Source: an uncultured Pseudomonadaceae bacterium (GTDB lineage Bacteria; Pseudomonadota; Gammaproteobacteria; Pseudomonadales; Pseudomonadaceae). Taken from it: a DNA stretch of 5,452 nt. Position numbers and translations under genes: made by a program. The notes below the pieces were generated by a model that did no database searches, was not told where the DNA came from, and saw nothing but the letters and a program-made list of their open reading frames with translations. The stretch lies in NCBI GenBank assembly GCA_947630465.1, contig CANRHT010000125.1, positions 1-5,452 on the forward strand. Direction: 5' to 3'. This document shows positions 1 through 4,139 of this stretch, piece by piece; the first letter of the stretch is position 1, and each line of letters begins with the position of its first letter.

Positions 1-135
1 ACGCACCGCCAGCTTAATGCTGATGAAATGGAAAAGGTGGGTGTGAGTAAAGACCTGATTCGCTTGTCGATTGGTATTGAGCACATTGATGATATTTTAG
101 CCGATATCACTCAAGCGCTGGCCGCTGCCAAGTAA
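1..135 (+). CDS. O-acetylhomoserine sulfhydrylase, C-terminal end (partial)
   Basis: This is the 3' end of a gene that begins before the window: 44 codons are open in frame 1 up to the TAA at 133-135. The peptide starts THRQLNADEMEKVGVSKD and continues with IRLSIGIEHIDDILADI. That ending (THRQL, then an E-x(4)-GVS segment, then IRLS-GIEHIDD) is characteristic of the Cys/Met-metabolism PLP-dependent enzymes, and closest to O-acetylhomoserine (thiol)-lyases of the MetY type. These cytoplasmic enzymes make homocysteine or methionine precursors from O-acetylhomoserine and sulfide. The PLP lysine and the rest of the catalytic core lie outside the window. A cystathionine gamma-synthase, MetZ or other close family member cannot be excluded from the tail alone, so no gene symbol is given. 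An intrinsic terminator follows 7 bases after the stop codon. Confidence 0.85.
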   Translation, partial: THRQLNADEMEKVGVSKDLIRLSIGIEHIDDILADITQALAAAK

Positions 136-142
136 CACTCTT

Positions 143-175
143 GCGCGTTGTCATTGCAGTGACAGCGCGCTCTTT
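143..175 (+). terminator. Intrinsic terminator after the sulfhydrylase gene
   Basis: The left arm at 143-153 (GCGCGTTGTCA) pairs with the right arm at 160-170 (TGACAGCGCGC). This gives 11 continuous pairs including one G-T wobble, with a 6-base loop (TTGCAG) and a short T-rich tail TCTTT at 171-175. The G+C-rich base of the stem next to the T-run is the classic Rho-independent layout. The T-run is short and interrupted by one C, so termination may be incomplete and some read-through into the universal stress gene is possible. Confidence 0.8.
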
Positions 176-201
176 AGGTCTTTACATCGGATGGAACCTC
201 T

Positions 202-1017
202 ATGAAACACATTATGGTGGCTCACGACCTCAGCGATAAGGCCAAGATTGCTTTGCAGCGTGGCGTGCAATTAGCTCGGCAGCATCAAGCACGTTTAAGT
301 GTTCTGTATGTTTTAGAAGATCACTTGCCGAAGGTTGTGCTCGAAAAGCAAATGTTGGTGGCCGATACTTTAATCAGTCAACAACTGCTGGAGTGTCAGG
401 CTGAAGATGCGCACATTTTAATTAAGATGGGGCGTCCAGCACAAGCCATTGTTGCCGCGCAGCAAGCGCACAGTGTGGACTTTCTGGTGATGGGTGATCA
501 TCACCAAGACTCACCTGAATATTTCTCTGGAACAACTTTGGAGCGTGTCTTACAGCGCAGTGCGGTGCCGGTCTTGTTGGCTGTGGAAACGCAAATGCAA
601 GCGTATGAGCGCGCTTTAGTGCCGTTGGATTTTTCTTTATGTGCCTGCCATGCGTTGCAGCATGTCTTTAAGTTGTTGCCAGACAAGGCCACGATTCATG
701 CGTTGCATGTGTTGGAAATGGCTGAGGTGCATGGCAGTGGTAACGGCGATGATTCTGAGATCAGTTGGCAGACTTCTTTGTTTGATCAGTTGGTGCAGGA
801 TGAGCGCGCCAAGTTGCCTGAAGCGGGGCCGCAGATCAGTCATGAATTACGCCAAGGTGAATTACATAATTGTTTAGCCCAAGTGATCGCTGAACAGCAG
901 CCGCACGTTTTAGCTTTGGGTAAGCATGGTCGCGGTATTTTGGCCGATGCACTGCTGGGTAGTCTCGCGCAACACTTCCTTGGCAGCCCACCTTGTGATG
1001 TGTTGGTGGTTAAGTAA
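202..1017 (+). CDS. Tandem-domain universal stress protein (UspA family)
   Basis: The product is a 271-residue cytoplasmic protein with two UspA-fold halves, roughly residues 1-127 and 135-271. Each half starts with a beta strand leading to a conserved Asp (HIMVAHDLS; RALVPLDFS) and ends with the family strand (VPVLLAVE; CDVLVVK). The second half carries a full nucleotide-binding motif G-2x-G-9x-G-S: G240, G243, G253, S254. The first half has a degenerate version with G98 kept, His at the second Gly position, and TT (111-112 region) in place of G-S. The two-domain length is typical of UspE-like proteins. ATP binding by the second half is inferred from the motif; the family is linked to stress survival, but no specific role can be assigned here. 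The ATG at 202 has a weak GGA at 193-195. A GTGACA (159-164) followed 17 bases later by TTACAT (182-187) is only a poor promoter match. The gene sits after a terminator and converges on the lipoprotein gene. Confidence 0.93.
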   Translation: MKHIMVAHDLSDKAKIALQRGVQLARQHQARLSVLYVLEDHLPKVVLEKQMLVADTLISQQLLECQAEDAHILIKMGRPAQAIVAAQQAHSVDFLVMGDHHQDSPEYFSGTTLERVLQRSAVPVLLAVETQMQAYERALVPLDFSLCACHALQHVFKLLPDKATIHALHVLEMAEVHGSGNGDDSEISWQTSLFDQLVQDERAKLPEAGPQISHELRQGELHNCLAQVIAEQQPHVLALGKHGRGILADALLGSLAQHFLGSPPCDVLVVK

Positions 1018-1020
1018 GGA

Positions 1021-1054
1021 CTGCTGTGATCTGCAGCAGCCCCTGAGATTTTTT
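1021..1054. terminator. Possible weak bidirectional terminator between convergent genes
   Basis: The 35 bases between the two convergent stop codons contain a 6-bp stem, CTGCTG at 1021-1026 with CAGCAG at 1034-1039, and a 7-base loop. A run of six T bases lies at 1049-1054, nine bases beyond the stem and reaching into the stop codon of the minus-strand gene. The gap between stem and T-run, and the lack of a good T-run on the other strand, make this a weak candidate. It is the only termination-like structure between the genes. Confidence 0.35.
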
Positions 1055-1676
1055 AGCGGTAATCTTGCAGCATCGAGTCAATGGTCTTGCGTAGCGCTTC
1101 TTCTGAGGTGCGTCCGCTGCTGTCGGCTACCGCGGTGCTTTGCGTGCGCCAGATCAGTTGCTGCGTTTGCGCATCAGTAAAGGTTAAGGTCAGTTGCTGA
1201 AAATGTTCCGTATAGCTGCGCGGAGTAATGGGGAAATCAACGCCAATCCCAGAGTGACGGTAACGGTCGTGGTAACCACGGCTGCGGCCATAGCCCACGC
1301 CATAATGCGCTGAAGGATAATCATCATAACTGCGGCGTTCGCGCTGGCCGTGTTGGCTGCGCAGTTGCACTTGCAGTTGGCATTGCTCTGTCGATTGTGC
1401 CGGGCGTAAACCGTATTGCTCAAGTTGTTCGGCTAATACGCGTTGCTCGACCTGATCGGCTGTGGCCATGACTCCAGAGGCTGCTTGCGGCTGAACCCAG
1501 CACCAGTAATCATAGTTTTTATCTTGGCGCAGTGCCGGATAAGCACTGCGATCAAAATGTGTGGCTGCAGCAACAGGTGCTGGCGGTAGCGGTAAACTTT
1601 CAGCTTGATAAGGGTTGCCGGCATGACAGCCGCTCAACACTACAACTGCAGCACTGACGAATAGGATAGGGCGCAT
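1053..1676 (-). CDS. DUF4136-type lipoprotein
   Basis: The product is 207 residues. Its N-terminus is a lipoprotein signal: a hydrophobic stretch (ILFVSAAVVVLSGC) ending in the lipobox L-S-G-C with Cys17. Residue +2 is His rather than Asp, which fits outer-membrane sorting. The remainder resembles DUF4136: an aromatic motif near the start (YDYWCW, about 56-60), a helix with a QRVLAEQLEQYG-like core, a strand (LQVQL), then after an insert LTLTFTDAQTQQLIWR and a final helix. Residues about 106-145 form an Arg/Tyr/Gly/His-rich low-complexity insert. Mature Cys59 and Cys99 could form a disulfide. The start is the ATG at 1676, because a strong GGAGG lies at 1686-1682 five bases upstream; a longer reading from a TTG at 1688 would overlap that site. 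The gene follows cmoM by 28 bases on the same strand and is probably cotranscribed with it. The molecular function of DUF4136 proteins is unknown. Confidence 0.85.
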   Translation of the reverse strand: MRPILFVSAAVVVLSGCHAGNPYQAESLPLPPAPVAAATHFDRSAYPALRQDKNYDYWCWVQPQAASGVMATADQVEQRVLAEQLEQYGLRPAQSTEQCQLQVQLRSQHGQRERRSYDDYPSAHYGVGYGRSRGYHDRYRHSGIGVDFPITPRSYTEHFQQLTLTFTDAQTQQLIWRTQSTAVADSSGRTSEEALRKTIDSMLQDYR

Positions 1677-1681
1677 ATCAG

Positions 1682-1686
1682 CCTCC
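1682..1686 (-). promoter_or_regulatory. Ribosome binding site that fixes the lipoprotein start
   Basis: The minus strand reads TTTTGGAGGCTGATATG. GGAGG ends 5 bases before the ATG at 1676. A longer in-frame reading could start at the TTG just before (1688), but that codon overlaps the Shine-Dalgarno bases, so the ATG is preferred. Confidence 0.85.
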
Positions 1687-1704
1687 AAAATGTTCAGATT
1701 GTGA

Positions 1705-2469
1705 TCAGTCTACTGAGTCAGCGCGTGGCTGACAAAGCCAATGTAAGTAACGGCCTAAACCTGCTAAAGCCGGGTGGCGACGGTAGCTCAGTTCAGTGCT
1801 GATCAGTTCTTCAGCGGCGATTTTTTGTCGGAACTGTGGCGGCATATAATCATGAAATACACGAATACCACTGCGCTGGCGAATATGCCACAGCGGCTCG
1901 ACTTGGCTGGCAAGTTCGCGAGGATCCAAGGGCTGCTGCGGGGTTAGGCCGCCTGCATCACCGATAAAACGCTGCTGACTGAGTTTGCGTAAATTACCTT
2001 TAATCAGGTTTTGCAAAATCAGTCCATCTTTGTTGTAAAACGCCAACGAGAGCCAGCCGTCGACTGCAGTGAGACGTTGCAAGGCCGCCAAAATAGCACT
2101 GGGTTCGGCCAGCCATTCCAGCACCGCATGGCACAGCACTAAGTCGTAGGGCGGGTGTTCTTGCTCGGCAAAGCTTTGCCAGTCCGCATGAATAAAAGTG
2201 GCACTGCACTGCGCGTCACTGAAACGTTGCTGAGCGGTTTCGAGCATTGATAATGCAGGTTCAACTAAAGTGACCTGATGACCTTGTTCTGCCAGCCACA
2301 GCGCCATATGCCCTAGGCCTGCACCAATATCAAGTACGCGCAGCGGGCGCTGGGGCAACACCTCATTGAGATCAGCCTGCAGCACGGCTAAACGAATTGC
2401 GCCTTTATTGCTGCCGTAAATTTTTTGCGCAAAACGAATGGCCAGTTCGTCAAAATGGTGGTCGTGCAT
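1705..2469 (-). CDS. cmoM: tRNA 5-carboxymethoxyuridine methyltransferase CmoM
   Basis: The product is a 254-residue class I SAM-dependent methyltransferase. It resembles E. coli CmoM (formerly SmtA) along its length as I recall that sequence: an FD-x(2)-A-x(2)-F start, YGSNKGAIR at 18-26, motif I VLDIGAGLGH at 45-54, acidic Glu70 at the end of strand 2, HAD at 94-96, CHAVLEWLAEP at 113-123, FYNKDGL at 144-150, RVFHDY at 203-208 and a C-terminal LGRYLHW at 238-244. In the characterised pathway, CmoA and CmoB make cmo5U at tRNA position 34, and CmoM then methylates its carboxylate to mcmo5U, tuning wobble decoding. The ATG at 2469 has a weak AAGAG (2481-2477) 7 bases upstream. It lies 101 bases downstream of the second DUF4124 gene and 28 upstream of the lipoprotein gene. 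Motif I is intact, so the enzyme should be active. The main alternative would be a related UbiE-type methyltransferase, which fits less well. Confidence 0.88.
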   Translation of the reverse strand: MHDHHFDELAIRFAQKIYGSNKGAIRLAVLQADLNEVLPQRPLRVLDIGAGLGHMALWLAEQGHQVTLVEPALSMLETAQQRFSDAQCSATFIHADWQSFAEQEHPPYDLVLCHAVLEWLAEPSAILAALQRLTAVDGWLSLAFYNKDGLILQNLIKGNLRKLSQQRFIGDAGGLTPQQPLDPRELASQVEPLWHIRQRSGIRVFHDYMPPQFRQKIAAEELISTELSYRRHPALAGLGRYLHWLCQPRADSVD

Positions 2470-2518
2470 GGGCTTACTCTTTAAGAAATGCTGCGAACTC
2501 TAACAAGATCCACAACAG

Positions 2519-2560
2519 CGCAGCAAATACAGGTTTGCGGTGCGCCGTATTTAAGCTGCG
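2519..2560. repeat. Long interrupted inverted repeat in the DUF4124-cmoM gap
   Basis: On the plus strand CGCAGC (2519-2524) plus AAATAC (2525-2530) pairs with GTATTT (2547-2552) and GCTGCG (2555-2560). This makes 12 pairs interrupted only by a two-base AA bulge at 2553-2554, around a 16-base loop. It begins 10 bases after the TAA of the upstream DUF4124 gene on the minus strand, so it would form a 3' untranslated hairpin in the transcript leading to cmoM. Neither strand has a T-run next to it, so it does not look like a normal intrinsic terminator. An mRNA-stabilising or processing hairpin, or a protein-binding operator, is possible. Confidence 0.6.
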
Positions 2561-2570
2561 ACAGCGAGGA

Positions 2571-3224
2571 TTAGGGTTTGAAGAAAGGTAATATAGAGCG
2601 CTTTTCTTCAGGCTTATCTTGGAGCAAACATTCAGGCCGCACCCCATAATCATCTTTTTCACACGGGCGTACGCGGCGCTTGTCATTGAGGGTGGTTTGT
2701 CGCAAATGGAAAGGCTGTGCCGGGGTGCGCTCGAGTATAGCGTCTTGTTCATCGATGATTTCTACCGCCAGTAGATGAGAGCCGCGATCAATGTCTTTAA
2801 CTTGTACCACTGGGCTGCGACTGGCTTGTGCAAAGGGTTGGCCGTCAATGATTAAACGATAGCGGTGTCCTTCTGCTAAGGAGGGTTCGCTGGTAATAGT
2901 GACAATCATCTGGCGATCATTGGCGCGAATTGTGGCATTGGGTTCAGGGGTTAAAATCCGTAAGATTTGATACGGCAGCGCCGTGGGTGCGGCGTTATTT
3001 TCATACACAGGTGGCGGCTTGATTACCGGCGCTGTTTCAATTTTTGGGAATTGATTGGTCGGGGCAATATCAAGGGTTTCGGTGCGCTGGTTTGTCGGTG
3101 GTTTATCAGTGTAAACACGCTCGCCGTTAGCGTCGATATAGGTGTATACCGCCGCTGATGCCATCGCAGAGCAGCACAGTAAATAGCACGCACATAACAG
3201 CTGTTTGATTAGAGTCGTGGTCAC
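2571..3224 (-). CDS. Exported DUF4124 protein with C-terminal Ig-like domain and a Cys pair
   Basis: The product is 217 residues. A signal peptide (hydrophobic core about 8-20, likely Ala-x-Ala cleavage near 22-24) is followed at once by the DUF4124 motif VYTYIDANGERVYTDKPP (26-43). A Pro-rich linker of about 60-85 leads into a beta-rich domain of about 86-176 with the motif LIIDGQP and then DIDRGSHLLAVEIID. A charged tail carries Cys188 and Cys199, the only cysteines of the mature protein, so a disulfide is likely in the periplasm. The start is GTG at 3224, overlapping the upstream TGA as GTGA. No strong ribosome site lies at the usual distance, which fits translational coupling; there is no alternative ATG before the signal peptide core. 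It is a paralogue of the gene upstream. The function is unknown; the beta domain loosely recalls the C-terminal domain of penicillin-binding protein 1C, which is inference only. Confidence 0.85.
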   Translation of the reverse strand: MTTTLIKQLLCACYLLCCSAMASAAVYTYIDANGERVYTDKPPTNQRTETLDIAPTNQFPKIETAPVIKPPPVYENNAAPTALPYQILRILTPEPNATIRANDRQMIVTITSEPSLAEGHRYRLIIDGQPFAQASRSPVVQVKDIDRGSHLLAVEIIDEQDAILERTPAQPFHLRQTTLNDKRRVRPCEKDDYGVRPECLLQDKPEEKRSILPFFKP

Positions 3225-3751
3225 GGCGTTCGATTACCTAAATGCACACGTTGGACCGTCAGAGTGTCCGCAGGGCTGGTTTGAATAACAGTGTCACCGT
3301 CAATCACCTGCACGGCAATGCTGTGCTCGCCGCGGTCTAAATTCTGCACACTTAGGCGGGTGGATGAACTGGCGCTGCCATAAGGTTGGCCATCCACTAA
3401 TAATTGCAAACGATGCGTGCTGGCTAACTTTGGGTTGATTTGCACCTGTACGGTAAAACTGCCGTTATTGGCACGCAAAGCAGCATCATCGGGTAGGTTG
3501 CTGATAAGCAGTTGGCTGTAGTAATCCGCCGTTTGTGGTTCGTTGGTCGTGCTGGCTTCAGGGCTTGATGACTGTGAGCTGTTTTGCATCGGCACGCTAT
3601 TTATATTGGGTAATTCAACACTGCTGGCGTCCACACCAAGCGGCGGTTGATCGGTAAAGACGCGGTTACCTTTATCGTCAATGTATTGATAAATTTGCGC
3701 GCTGGCGGGTAGGGTTGTTGCCAGTATTAGAGCTGCGAATAAAAAGCGCAT
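3221..3751 (-). CDS. Exported DUF4124 protein with C-terminal Ig-like domain
   Basis: The product is 176 residues. The signal peptide MRFLFAALILATTLPASA is probably cleaved after Ala18. The mature protein begins with the DUF4124 motif IYQYIDDKGNRVFTDQPP (20-37). A Ser/Asn/Gln/Thr-rich linker (about 52-78) leads into a beta-rich domain (about 82-168) with LLVDGQPYG and then NLDRGEHSIAVQVIDGD. The protein has no cysteine. The downstream gene shares the same architecture and the RAN, HR-x(4)-DGQP, DRG-x-H and A-V-x(2)-ID positions, so the two are tandem duplicates. The ATG at 3751 has a strong AAGGAG at 3763-3758 six bases upstream, making this the lead gene of the minus-strand block. Its stop overlaps the GTG of the next gene. 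The promoter must lie in the gap shared with glnA, but I could not identify one. The function is unknown; a periplasmic or envelope location is inferred from the signal peptide. Confidence 0.87.
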   Translation of the reverse strand: MRFLFAALILATTLPASAQIYQYIDDKGNRVFTDQPPLGVDASSVELPNINSVPMQNSSQSSSPEASTTNEPQTADYYSQLLISNLPDDAALRANNGSFTVQVQINPKLASTHRLQLLVDGQPYGSASSSTRLSVQNLDRGEHSIAVQVIDGDTVIQTSPADTLTVQRVHLGNRTP

Positions 3752-3991
3752 AACTCACTCCTTTTAATGATGCGCTAAGCGTTGCATGCTCGGTAGAGTT
3801 AGGCAAGCAGTTCGCGGTTGAGCGCTGTAAAAGTGCCGACTGTGACAACAAATAAACACTGAATTGTTCGGCTGTGCCGCGTACACTATTCAAATAAACG
3901 CGTTATTGCGTTGGAAATGTTTAAAAGACAGCTGATTGCATCAGTTTCTACTGAGTAGTGCGTGTTAGGGGCTAGCGCTATCAACGGTCAG

Positions 3992-4020
3992 CAGTCAAAA
4001 TAGCACCTTAATTATATAAT
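3992..4020 (+). promoter_or_regulatory. Likely sigma-70 promoter for glnA
   Basis: A perfect TATAAT lies at 4015-4020. The hexamer 17 bases upstream, CAGTCA at 3992-3997, matches TTGACA at only three positions, so the promoter may need an activator. Transcription would start near 4027 and give a leader of about 113 bases before glnA. The -10 box lies inside the palindrome ATTATATAAT, so the minus strand has the same TATAAT, but no acceptable -35 faces it. Confidence 0.5.
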
Positions 4021-4129
4021 GCGCTTTGCCTTCGGTTTTCACACGCTCCTTGTTTTGCCGAGACAGAGATGTGGTGAGCGCGCAGCCCATAAGCCTGTTG
4101 CTGGGTGGGCATCTTGTTTATGAAGTCTT

Positions 4130-4133
4130 GGAG
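4130..4133 (+). promoter_or_regulatory. glnA ribosome binding site deciding between two adjacent ATGs
   Basis: GGAG at 4130-4133 is followed by ACC and then two in-frame ATG codons at 4137 and 4140. The spacing is 3 bases to the first and 6 to the second, so the second is the better start. The site also sits in the loop and right arm of a tiny hairpin, GTCT (4125-4128) with AGAC (4132-4135). Confidence 0.7.
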
Positions 4134-4139
4134 ACCATG

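Larger units (their letters stand above)
3752..4139. promoter_or_regulatory. Divergent intergenic region upstream of glnA and the DUF4124 pair
   Basis: These 388 bases contain no credible gene; the open frames entering them lack good starts. They hold the ribosome site of the DUF4124 gene at 3758-3763, several short inverted repeats (3932-3944 CTGAT-TGC-ATCAG, 3948-3958 CTACT-G-AGTAG, 3973-3980 TAGCGCTA), the palindrome ATTATATAAT at 4011-4020, and the glnA leader. I scanned for the sigma-54 spacing GG-N10-GC. It occurs at 3802-3815 (AGGCAAGCAGTTCGCG region, fair match, 325 bases from glnA) and at 4073-4086 (well placed but poor outside the core). No paired GCAC/GTGC NtrC-type site was found. 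Confidence 0.6.

Noticed and set aside
1677..1688. Upstream TTG start adding four residues to the DUF4136 lipoprotein
   Set aside because: The TTG overlaps the GGAGG ribosome site that serves the ATG at 1676, and the extension (Glu, Ala, Asp) adds acidic residues before the signal peptide.
2474..2752. 92-codon minus-strand frame covering the gap before cmoM
   Set aside because: It lies mostly in another frame of the second DUF4124 gene, which has a signal peptide and clear domain motif. The part in the gap has no independent start or ribosome site.
3678..3893. 71-codon minus-strand reading frame extending from the DUF4124 gene into the divergent gap
   Set aside because: It starts at a TTG without a ribosome site, overlaps the well-supported DUF4124 start in another frame, and has no recognisable protein features.
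3859..3895. Minus- and plus-strand promoter-like hexamers (TTGTTC, TTGAAT, TTGTCA) for the DUF4124 operon
   Set aside because: Each -35-like hexamer lacks an acceptable -10 at 16-18 bases, so no promoter could be assigned to the operon.
4073..4086. Sigma-54 promoter with GG-N10-GC spacing close to glnA
   Set aside because: Only the invariant GG and GC plus a few bases agree; the CAC and TTGC parts of the consensus are absent, so it is not listed as a feature.
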